Positions 1 to 5,659 of a DNA stretch of 7,158 nt are shown piece by piece. Under the pieces are notes generated by a model. It ran no database searches. It saw only the letters and a list, made by a program, of their open reading frames with translations, and was not told the DNA's origin. Position 1 is the stretch's first letter. The number at the start of each line of letters is the position of its first letter. The translations under genes and the position numbers were made by a program. This stretch comes from Candidatus Tayloriibacteriota bacterium. Its GTDB lineage: Bacteria > Patescibacteriota > Minisyncoccia > Phycocordibacterales > PALSA-1337. The stretch spans positions 1 to 7,158 of the forward strand of contig JAPLZH010000015.1 of NCBI GenBank assembly GCA_026395105.1, written 5' to 3'.

Positions 1-100
1 TGCAGATCCTGCGCTATACATTTTCTCAATACAAAACCTCTCTCCAAAAGACAAATGATGATATTTCATATGACAATTAAATTAATTATTTTGTTAATAC

Positions 101-134
101 ATTAATTCTACTGTCCTACTTCAAAGGTAGCTAG
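101..134 (+). mobile_element. Decayed 3' end of an IS30-like transposase
   Basis: This short segment matches the 3' end of the IS30-family transposase on the minus strand at the right edge (7023-7060). About 29 of 34 positions agree with one single-base gap, including TGTCCTACTT and GGTAGCTAG. In frame it reads NSTVLLQR-stop (stop at 128-130), against SSSVLLEG-stop at the right edge. One missing base breaks the frame upstream, and stop codons interrupt all plus-strand frames before it, so it is not a working gene. Similarity stops just after GCTAG, and PilC-like coding begins right there, which suggests 134 is near the element's end. Bases 1-100 show no clear gene. A peptide KTNDDISY in frame 3 (51-71) faintly recalls the KTPxEIFY motif of IS30 transposases, but this is weak. 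The IS30 identity of this copy is inference. Confidence 0.4.
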
Positions 135-495
135 TTCACCTCAGGCATTAAGCTCAGGAGCCAGTACTTGCAGTAATGTATTCTATAGAGAAAAAATGAG
201 TCTTTGGTCAGAGCAAATGAAAAAGGGAAGTCGTCTTTCGAATTTACTTATCTTTGAAAAAGAGACTTTCGCCTTCGATTCTTCTATAATCGTCGCTGCT
301 GAAAGGTCTGGCACGATGGAAAATGCGCTAGATTATCTATCTGAATATTATGAGAACAAATTAAATTCTATAATTAAGGTTATTAGTTCTACTGCGGAGC
401 CGGTTCTACTCATATTTGTAGGTTCAATAGTCGCTCTAGTCGCACTTTCAGTAATTTTACCGATCTATAAGATGACTGGTTCGATGGGTACATAA
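135..495 (+). pseudogene. pilC: PilC/GspF-type pilus platform protein, C-terminal remnant
   Basis: This is the tail of a type II secretion F / PilC family protein, the polytopic inner-membrane platform on which type IV pili are assembled. The frame is open from 106. Family-like sequence begins around 139 (PQAL..., then SNVFYREKM), continues through KKGSRLSNLL and the AAERSGTMENALDYLSEYYE segment, which matches the family's 'GExSGxLxxxLxxLAxxYE', and ends with EPVLLIFVGSIVALVALSVILPIY, the final membrane helix. PilC proteins are usually near 400 residues; only about 115 remain, and no start codon lies at a sensible place (the first ATG, at 196, is inside the domain). The missing N-terminal part is replaced by an IS30-like end at 101-134, so the gene appears disrupted rather than merely cut by the window. 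The next gene starts 19 bases after the stop, so they were probably one operon. The family call is firm; whether the break is real or an assembly join is not known. Confidence 0.8.
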
Positions 496-514
496 TAAAC
501 AGATAAGATAGATT

Positions 515-1915
515 ATGATAAAAATGAAGAGAAAATTAAATGTCAAAAATCTAAATTCTGGCTCGCTTTTATTTAATGTCTTATTATCTATGTTTTTGGG
601 CATTTTAGTTTGCACAGCTGGACAGGAATTATTAGATGAAGGAGAAAAAATAATCATATCTGCCGAAAGGAATATTAGAGTTAGGGAAATATATCAAAGT
701 GAAAAGAATGAATTAATTAAAAGCACTGAAAATGGCATAGATTTTTTGCCGAATGGAATTATTAAAGAAAGCGTAAAATCTTTTAATGATGAATTTTCGG
801 CCACTACGTCAGTTAATTTTATAGATAACTATTCAGCGCTGGCGAGAATCTTTATAAAAGATAATATAAATGGAAATACACAAGAAAAAGATGTGTATTT
901 AACAGATCCGAATTCAGCCGACGGCACTTTAGAGTGTAATTTAGAAGAGAAAAGCATTACTGCATTTGATAGCATTTCTGGTCCAGACCTAGGTGAAGGA
1001 AATTACGCTACAGGAATAGATGTTAAAGGAGATAAAATATTCGTATCGTCAGACTCATCTAAAAGTACTAGTCCAGACTTATTTATTTTCGAATTAAAAA
1101 ACTATGCTTTGACAAAGTTGTCAGAGATAAATACAGGTCCAGGATTACTCAGCGTGGATGTCGCTGGTGATTTTGCCTATGTAGCTAATACTAGCTCCGC
1201 GGGACAAGCGCAAATAATAGATGTGAGCGATACGAAAAATCCGAAAGTGATTAGTAATATTAAGCTCGCTCAGTTTTCACCATATCCGAAGGGCGTTTCA
1301 GTCTTATTTAATAAAGATATTTTATATATTGGTACGACTAAAAGCACGAGTTCTAGTGAAATCACAGCATATAATGTAAAAAATCCATACAGTCCTTCGA
1401 AAATATGGGAATATAAAACTAATACACAAATAAATTCCATTCTGCTTTATGAAAACTATTTATTAGTAGCCACGCCGACTCAGTCTCAGCTCCAAGTTTT
1501 AGACATATCTAATTCGTCATTAATTAAGGTCGTGAAAACTTTTTCGCCTTCGGGCTGGCAGACTCAGGAAGGAAATACTCTTTTCAGGGATAGAAAGATG
1601 ATATATTTCGGCCGGACTGTCGGTGGTTTTAATAATGTTCAAAACCATGAACTCTTTGCCTTAAATGCTGAGGCATTACCGGAAATCTCTATTATGTGGA
1701 GTAAAGATATAGGTTCTAGTATTTATGGAATACCATCACGCGGATCTCAAATCATTTATTCCACAGGAGCTGGAAAGAGTGGCTTATGGGCCTCATCTAC
1801 TCAAATCCTATTTAATTCGCCAGTGACGGATACGAAATGTTCCGGCCAGAAAATATATATAACGACGAAAGATCGTTTCGGAGTTTATGTAATCACCGTA
1901 AAATATGCAGAATAA
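515..1915 (+). CDS. Prepilin-like protein with C-terminal beta-propeller (LVIVD-like) domain
   Basis: A 466-residue surface or pilus protein. A basic leader (KMKRKLNVKNLNSG) ends at Gly16 and is followed by a hydrophobic helix SLLFNVLLSMFLGILV (17-32), resembling a type IV prepilin peptidase site. However, the position normally held by Glu (+5) is Asn21, so processing or assembly may differ. Residues 37-150 form a helical and mixed linker with no recognised family. From about 160 to the end there are roughly seven repeats of 30-45 residues, for example 'GIDVKGDKIFVSSD', 'SVDVAGDFAYVANT...AQIIDVSDTKNPKVI', 'SILLYENYLLVATPTQSQLQVLDIS' and 'QKIYITTKDRFGVYVITV'. This is the pattern of LVIVD/WD-like beta-propeller blades. 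It lies between the PilC remnant and another pilin-like gene (11-base overlap), so it is probably a minor pilin presenting a propeller at the pilus tip or surface, perhaps as an adhesin. That role is inference. ATG 524 is an alternative start; neither has a clear ribosome site. Confidence 0.75.
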   Translation: MIKMKRKLNVKNLNSGSLLFNVLLSMFLGILVCTAGQELLDEGEKIIISAERNIRVREIYQSEKNELIKSTENGIDFLPNGIIKESVKSFNDEFSATTSVNFIDNYSALARIFIKDNINGNTQEKDVYLTDPNSADGTLECNLEEKSITAFDSISGPDLGEGNYATGIDVKGDKIFVSSDSSKSTSPDLFIFELKNYALTKLSEINTGPGLLSVDVAGDFAYVANTSSAGQAQIIDVSDTKNPKVISNIKLAQFSPYPKGVSVLFNKDILYIGTTKSTSSSEITAYNVKNPYSPSKIWEYKTNTQINSILLYENYLLVATPTQSQLQVLDISNSSLIKVVKTFSPSGWQTQEGNTLFRDRKMIYFGRTVGGFNNVQNHELFALNAEALPEISIMWSKDIGSSIYGIPSRGSQIIYSTGAGKSGLWASSTQILFNSPVTDTKCSGQKIYITTKDRFGVYVITVKYAE

Positions 1916-2447
1916 TAAAGGCTATTTCTTAATAGAAGTGATTTTAAGTATTACTATAGGTTCGCTCGTAATCAGCGGAATTTTTACTTATATGCGAGTG
2001 CTTTTAGATAGAGCTACGAAAGAGACTAATAGAGCCGAACAGTATTTGAATAATATTAAGGATAATAGCGCTGGTTTTATCTCTATTCCGATCATCGTTA
2101 CAATATCTATTCTATTACTTATACTTTCCACATATTCTGTTATCATTAATTCGGTGGCAGAGGAAGATTCGGGCCATAATTGCAGAGATACTGCCACTGC
2201 TTCTGCAGAATTTTGTATAAAAAGGGCGGAGATGAATTATAGAGAGGGCGTTCAGAATATTCCAGCAGTTCTATATTCAGAGCCATCTTTAATTTGCGAA
2301 ATAAATTCCGTGAATGAAGGCAAAGACCTTTTAGGAAAAGCTTTTGAGAATATAAAAGTAATCGGAAGGCAAAAGACGAATCGCTGTTCAATTACTGGCT
2401 TTGCTACTATCACGGTCACTACTTTGGATATGAAAATATTAAATTAA
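1905..2447 (+). CDS. Pilin-like protein with two hydrophobic helices (probable fusion of two minor pilins)
   Basis: A 180-residue protein whose start overlaps the previous gene by 11 bases, implying translational coupling. The N-terminus MQNNKG|YFLIEVILSITIGSLVISGI is a textbook class III prepilin signal: short basic leader, Gly6, aromatic +1 and Glu11 at +5. Instead of a long C-terminal globular domain, only about 30 polar residues follow before a second prepilin-like segment, SAG|FISIPIIVTISILLLILSTY (55-77). The remainder (TASAEFCIKRAEMN, about 98-111) resembles the 'AEACVxxALxxL' stretch seen after the first helix of PilX-like minor pilins in Patescibacteria. Four cysteines (93, 104, 131, 161) may form disulfides outside the cell. 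The simplest reading is an in-frame deletion joining a PilV/PulG-like gene to a PilX-like gene; an assembly error or a genuine two-helix protein is also possible. Pilus system membership is well supported; exact role is unknown. Confidence 0.7.
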   Translation: MQNNKGYFLIEVILSITIGSLVISGIFTYMRVLLDRATKETNRAEQYLNNIKDNSAGFISIPIIVTISILLLILSTYSVIINSVAEEDSGHNCRDTATASAEFCIKRAEMNYREGVQNIPAVLYSEPSLICEINSVNEGKDLLGKAFENIKVIGRQKTNRCSITGFATITVTTLDMKILN

Positions 2448-2467
2448 AAAGTGAAAATAAAAAAGTC

Positions 2468-2498
2468 AAATGAAATCTTTATGAAAATTTCATTTTTT
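2468..2498 (+). terminator. Weak rho-independent terminator after the minor pilin operon
   Basis: A perfect 9-bp inverted repeat, AAATGAAAT (2468-2476) and ATTTCATTT (2487-2495), encloses a 10-base loop and runs into T2493-2498 followed by CTTT. The stem is almost entirely A/T, so termination would be inefficient. Its position 20 bases after the 1905-2447 gene fits the end of the minor pilin operon and would separate it from the major pilin gene. Confidence 0.4.
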
Positions 2499-2517
2499 CT
2501 TTAGAACTTTTTGAGCG

Positions 2518-2545
2518 TTTCTTTATCACCTTTAGTACATAATAT
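2518..2545 (+). promoter_or_regulatory. Possible promoter of the major pilin gene
   Basis: A -10-like TAATAT (2540-2545) lies in the 123-base gap before the pilin start. A -35 at normal spacing is poor (TTTCTT, 2518-2523, 16-bp spacer); the better-looking TTGAGC at 2511 is too far away (23 bp). Transcription would start near 2552 and leave about 19 A/T-rich leader bases with no Shine-Dalgarno sequence. This is a weak call, made mainly because a terminator-like hairpin sits just upstream. Confidence 0.25.
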
Positions 2546-2570
2546 ACCTATTATTAATAATTTTATAAAA

Positions 2571-3056
2571 ATGAGTAAAAAAGTAATAAAGTCAAAGAGA
2601 AAGAAGGGAATAATTAAGACAGAAGAAGGGTTCACGCTTTTGGAAGTTCTTTTGGTTATTGGCATTATAGCTGTGCTCGCATCTGTAGCGCTCGTCGCCA
2701 TTAATCCGAATAGACAGTTCAAATTAGCTAGGGATTCTCAGAGGGTTAGTAACGTTCACACTATAGTAAATGCTATAAGCCAGAATATGTCTGAGCATGG
2801 TGGAATATTTTCCTGTGGTAGTTCTACATATGTTTTACCCATCGTGGCTACTCCTATAAAAACTGGTGGGGAAGGAGATATAGCTCAGTGCCTAATTCCA
2901 CAATACATTTCTAGTATGCCTTTTGACCCAGTCGGCGGAAAGTTTCTTTCAGAAGCTGAATATGATACGAAATATTCTATTTTCCTAGACTCAAACGGCC
3001 GAGTGGTAGCTACGGCTACACCAGAACTAGCTTCGGTGATTTCAGCGGTAAGATAA
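2571..3056 (+). CDS. Type IV pilin / pseudopilin (major-type, PulG-like)
   Basis: A 161-residue type IV pilin, the subunit polymerised into the pilus fibre after cleavage by prepilin peptidase. The lysine-rich leader is unusually long (20 residues) and ends at Gly20; FTLLEVLLVIGIIAVLASVAL follows, with Phe at +1 and Glu25 at +5, which is canonical. NPNRQFKLARDSQRVSNVHTIVNAI (45-69) is the amphipathic continuation of the pilin helix typical of Patescibacteria pilins. The C-terminal domain has two cysteines (82, 107) likely to form the pilin disulfide loop, and 'YISSMPFDPVGG' (112-123), a common pseudopilin segment. ATG 2571 is preferred over an upstream TTG at 2511, because the extra 20 residues would precede an already complete leader. 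It has its own gap, terminator-like hairpin and possible promoter upstream, fitting separate, higher expression than the minor pilins. Confidence 0.9.
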   Translation: MSKKVIKSKRKKGIIKTEEGFTLLEVLLVIGIIAVLASVALVAINPNRQFKLARDSQRVSNVHTIVNAISQNMSEHGGIFSCGSSTYVLPIVATPIKTGGEGDIAQCLIPQYISSMPFDPVGGKFLSEAEYDTKYSIFLDSNGRVVATATPELASVISAVR

Positions 3057-3076
3057 AGAGAAGTAAAAAAGTAAAT

Positions 3077-3108
3077 TTACGCGAATGTGGAGCGTGACTG
3101 TTATTTTT
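3077..3108 (+). terminator. Possible terminator between convergent pilin and HisRS-like genes
   Basis: TTACGC (3077-3082) can pair with GCGTGA (3092-3097) across a 9-base loop, with one G-U pair, and is followed by CTGTTATTTTT. The tail overlaps the stop codon of the opposing gene. An adjacent perfect palindrome GTAAATTTAC (3071-3080) followed on the minus strand by TTTTTT could serve the opposite gene. Both structures are short and the call is tentative. Confidence 0.3.
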
Positions 3109-4345
3109 CATCTAATCCTTTAACCGCCTTCTTCATGTAAACTGAAAGGTCGTCGAGCTTTATAATTTCCTGAGCATGATTAGACATTTTTCGAACTATA
3201 ACTGTGCCCTCCACTACTTCCTTTTTGCCGACGAGAATAGTTAAGGGAATATTAAGTTTTTCGGCCGTAGCTATTTGGCTAGATAATTTATCTCGGCAAA
3301 GTGCATGATAAACCGGAATATTCGCATTCCTCAGAATCTCTATAATCTTTAAGCTTAAAAGCTTTGCCTCAAAACCGAGCTGAATAAAGCAAACAGCAGG
3401 CTTCTTTATCTTCTTAACAATCTTCTGTAATTCATTCTTCGGATCATTCTTTAAAAGTATAGACACTCCGACCCCAGGAATTTCTCTTTTATGACCGATC
3501 TTCTTTGCTAACCCATCATAACGCACGCCTACTGCTAAAGTCTTCATCTTTATCTCACCTTTCTCACTTCCCTTAATCTCGTAAATAGTTTCAGAACAGT
3601 ATTTCCTATTTCCAATCAAACGCTCATTAATAATATAGCTAATACCGAGACTCTGAAGATACTCTAATACTTCCATAAAATGCGTCCTGCTTTTATCAGA
3701 TAAATAGACTGTACTCTTAGGTGCATGAATGTTTATCTCTTTACAAGCCTCTTTATGACAGGAAAGCAGTTCAAACGGGTCTACTTTAAAAGTTTGCCTA
3801 CACGCAGGATCCAGTTCTGATAAATTCTTACGATAATATGCAGTTAAATCACGAGCGAATAGAGCAATAGAATCTTTATCACCTATACTATTAATCTCTA
3901 CCTGTAAATTCTCATAGCCAGCTTCTTTAAGCATGACGGTAGCGGTCTGGATAAGTGTAGCTTCAGCAATGCTTTTATTCGAACCTATAATATCCAAATC
4001 ACAAAACCTATTAAATTTATCAGCTTTCTTATTCAAATGACCTTTAAAATTACCTCTGAAATACAAAAGAATAGGCTGAGGGCCTTCATCGAGCTTCTCC
4101 TCTAAATATGAGCGAAGTATAGCCACTTTCTCTTCCACGTGAAGAGGAAGTCTCATATCACTATTTTCTAAATCCGGATCCACGAAATCACCCTCCATTA
4201 AAGTCTTTGCGAGTAATACATCACTTTTCGTTATCTCCGGCGTAGATTTTGTATTAAAGCCGTAATAGAGCGCTATCTCACCACTCTTATCTAATTTACT
4301 CTGATTAACATTCTTCTTTGCTCCTTTAGGATTTTCTTTTCGCAT
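3101..4345 (-). CDS. Divergent histidyl-tRNA synthetase-like protein (class II aaRS, HisS family)
   Basis: A 414-residue protein with the full outline of HisRS. 'LPLHVEEKVAILRSYLEE' (66-83) stands where 'LRPExTxxxxRxxxE' is expected. 'FNRFCDLDIIGSNKSIAEATLI' (111-132) matches the segment after motif 2, and 'LQVEINSIGD' (147-156) is a HisRS hallmark. A typical HGTP anticodon-binding domain fills about 315-412. Key catalytic positions have drifted: the HisA box RGLDYYTGT appears as GNRKYCSET (245-253), GGRYD as GVRYD (273-277), motif 3 (GxxxGxxR) as GVGVSILLK, and the motif 2 arginine region is not recognisable. It may be a Patescibacteria-specific HisRS with altered chemistry, or a HisZ-like or other non-aminoacylating paralogue. 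It starts 7 bases after lepB ends, so both are probably on one transcript; no Shine-Dalgarno sequence precedes it. Family assignment is strong; enzymatic function is uncertain. Confidence 0.8.
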   Translation of the reverse strand: MRKENPKGAKKNVNQSKLDKSGEIALYYGFNTKSTPEITKSDVLLAKTLMEGDFVDPDLENSDMRLPLHVEEKVAILRSYLEEKLDEGPQPILLYFRGNFKGHLNKKADKFNRFCDLDIIGSNKSIAEATLIQTATVMLKEAGYENLQVEINSIGDKDSIALFARDLTAYYRKNLSELDPACRQTFKVDPFELLSCHKEACKEINIHAPKSTVYLSDKSRTHFMEVLEYLQSLGISYIINERLIGNRKYCSETIYEIKGSEKGEIKMKTLAVGVRYDGLAKKIGHKREIPGVGVSILLKNDPKNELQKIVKKIKKPAVCFIQLGFEAKLLSLKIIEILRNANIPVYHALCRDKLSSQIATAEKLNIPLTILVGKKEVVEGTVIVRKMSNHAQEIIKLDDLSVYMKKAVKGLDEK

Positions 4346-4352
4346 ATTTTGT

Positions 4353-4931
4353 TTAATTAGATGTATTCGTTATGGATCCTGGAAAAAACTTTATACTTCC
4401 AGGTGGAAGTAGGCGAATGAACGGCTTTCCGACTATATACTTTTTATCAAGTAAGCCCCATGCACGTGAATCTAAACTCTGGGCTCTATTATCTCCCATC
4501 ACAAAGTACTGATCATTGCCTAGTGTGCTCTCAAATGAATCTGAAATATAATGCGACTTATCTACATAACTAGAATCTACGACGAAACCCGCTGGGTTTT
4601 CTTTATTAATAACTGTCACCACACCCTCATTAATCTTAACAGTTTCTCCCGGAAGGCCGATTACGCGTTTGATGAAATACACTGAAGGCTGATTCGGATA
4701 TTTAAAGACGACCACATCATATCTAGCGGGATTATTAAATATCTCATAAGAAAGTTCATCGACTATTAAATATTCACCGGTTTTAAAGGTGGGGTCCATA
4801 GAGGCGCCGTCGACTATAAAGGGCTGAGCGATATATGCCCGAATAAAGACGATAATTATAACAGCTATGACAGTGAACTTTATGACCTCTTTTATAGAAT
4901 TACTAGTGTTGTCACTTTTTTGTTCTTCCAT
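4353..4931 (-). CDS. lepB: Signal peptidase I
   Basis: A 192-residue type I signal peptidase that removes signal peptides from exported proteins at the outer face of the cytoplasmic membrane. A short cytosolic head is followed by one membrane helix (about 17-33) and AYIAQPFIVDGASMDPTF, with the nucleophile Ser44. The general base is Lys88 in FIKRVIGLPGE, and box E is present as MGDNRAQSLDSRAWG (145-159). All S26 family boxes are intact. Upstream ATGs at 4940 and 4967 extend the frame, but ATG 4931 is chosen: a promoter with -10 TACAAT at 4944-4939 predicts transcription starting at 4931-4932, so the longer forms would lie inside or upstream of the promoter. The single helix and small size resemble Gram-positive and CPR enzymes rather than the longer proteobacterial form. 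It is co-oriented with the HisRS-like gene and divergent from pth. Confidence 0.93.
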   Translation of the reverse strand: MEEQKSDNTSNSIKEVIKFTVIAVIIIVFIRAYIAQPFIVDGASMDPTFKTGEYLIVDELSYEIFNNPARYDVVVFKYPNQPSVYFIKRVIGLPGETVKINEGVVTVINKENPAGFVVDSSYVDKSHYISDSFESTLGNDQYFVMGDNRAQSLDSRAWGLLDKKYIVGKPFIRLLPPGSIKFFPGSITNTSN

Positions 4932-4938
4932 GACATAC

Positions 4939-4967
4939 ATTGTACCTGTGTAGAGGCGTTGACACAA
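4939..4967 (-). promoter_or_regulatory. Promoter of lepB (predicted leaderless)
   Basis: Read on the minus strand: -35 TTGTGT (4967-4962), a 17-bp spacer and -10 TACAAT (4944-4939). Counting the usual distance from the -10 puts the start at 4932-4931, the base before or the A of the ATG at 4931. The mRNA would therefore have no 5' leader. The -35 overlaps that of the divergent pth promoter in the near-palindrome TTGACACAA. Confidence 0.65.
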
Positions 4968-4990
4968 GACTTCCTAACGTGTGCTACAAT
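4959..4990 (+). promoter_or_regulatory. Promoter of pth (predicted leaderless, extended -10)
   Basis: TTGACA (4959-4964) is a consensus -35, and TACAAT (4985-4990) is preceded by TGC, giving an extended -10 (TGnTACAAT). The 20-bp spacer is long, which the extended -10 may offset; an ACACAA at 4962-4967 would give 17 bp. If the last T is -7, position +1 is exactly 4997, the A of the pth start codon, predicting a leaderless message. Confidence 0.65.
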
Positions 4991-4996
4991 ACATTT

Positions 4997-5599
4997 ATGA
5001 CATCATATATTTTTGTAGGCCTGGGAAATCCTGGAGATGAGTACAAAGATACTCGTCACAATACCGGGCGAATCGTTTTAGAATATTTTAGAAAGAGTCG
5101 TGAATTTTCGGAATGGGAATTCGATAAAATGCTAAATGCACAAGTCTCCCGCGGAAAATTAAAGAAAAAATCCGTGATTTTAGTCCTGCCAGATACTTTT
5201 ATGAATAAATCAGGTGAGACAGTGAAGAAGCTTATTAAGAGCAAAGCACAGGCAGAGAGTTTAGCTGTCATTCATGATGAATTAGACATAGCCTCTGGAC
5301 GCGTAAAAATGTCTTTTAATAAAAGTTCAGGTGGTCACCGTGGAGTAGAGTCTATTATGAAAGCAGTTAAGACAGAAGCCTTCACCCGCGTTAGAGTAGG
5401 AATATCTCCAGCGAATGCAAAAGGCGTTTTAAAGAAACCTCAGGGCGAAGAAGAAGTAGGCGACTTCATTTTAGGCAAATTTAAGCCGAGCGAAATGTCA
5501 GACATTAAAAAGATTTCAAAGAAGGTGGCGGATTCTCTGGAAATCTTTGCCTTAGAGGGAAGAGATAAGGCCACTGGAATTTGTAATACAGAAAAATAA
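4997..5599 (+). CDS. pth: Peptidyl-tRNA hydrolase
   Basis: A 200-residue bacterial Pth, which frees tRNA from peptidyl-tRNAs released by stalled ribosomes, in the cytosol. Family motifs are in order: FVGLGNPGDEY (Asn11), RHNTG (catalytic His21), DTFMNKSGE (Asn70), IHDELDIASG (Asp94) and GGHRGVESI (112-120). In E. coli the last motif is GGHNG with a substrate-contacting Asn; here that position is Arg115. The start at 4997 is chosen over an in-frame ATG at 4940 because GLGNPG then lies at the usual distance from the N-terminus and the promoter places transcription start at 4997. There is no Shine-Dalgarno sequence. It is divergent from lepB and convergent with rpsA, ending in a strong shared terminator. 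Confidence 0.95.
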   Translation: MTSYIFVGLGNPGDEYKDTRHNTGRIVLEYFRKSREFSEWEFDKMLNAQVSRGKLKKKSVILVLPDTFMNKSGETVKKLIKSKAQAESLAVIHDELDIASGRVKMSFNKSSGGHRGVESIMKAVKTEAFTRVRVGISPANAKGVLKKPQGEEEVGDFILGKFKPSEMSDIKKISKKVADSLEIFALEGRDKATGICNTEK

Positions 5600-5635
5600 A
5601 AGAAAAAGCTCGGAATACTCCGAGCTTTTTCTTTT
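5598..5635. terminator. Strong bidirectional rho-independent terminator
   Basis: A perfect 17-bp stem (5598-5614 with 5619-5635) closes on the 4-base loop ATAC. The core is AGCTCGGA/TCCGAGCT, flanked by an A-rich left arm and T-rich right arm, so both strands end in a U tract. It starts inside the pth stop codon and lies about 25 bases past the rpsA stop, serving both convergent genes. Confidence 0.93.
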
Positions 5636-5659
5636 TGCTTTTGTTTTAACTAACCGCTT

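Noticed and set aside
2..80. C-terminal fragment of an upstream gene in frame 3 (ends ...KTNDDISYDN-stop at 78-80)
   Set aside because: Only about 25 residues with no firm family match; a faint IS30-like reading is mentioned with the left remnant but not enough for a gene call.
140..158. Direct repeat CTCAGG (140-145 and 153-158) as a possible target duplication
   Set aside because: Both copies lie on the PilC side of the junction in coding sequence and do not flank an element; six bases is easily chance.
2146..2391. Minus-strand open frames inside the pilin region (also 457-657, 1988-2197 and 2501-2722)
   Set aside because: They overlap well-supported plus-strand genes, have no recognisable domains, and read as antisense shadows.
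4940..4996. N-terminal extension of Pth from ATG 4940 and of LepB from 4967
   Set aside because: The extensions overlap each other, cover the divergent promoter elements, and add residues before already complete family N-termini.
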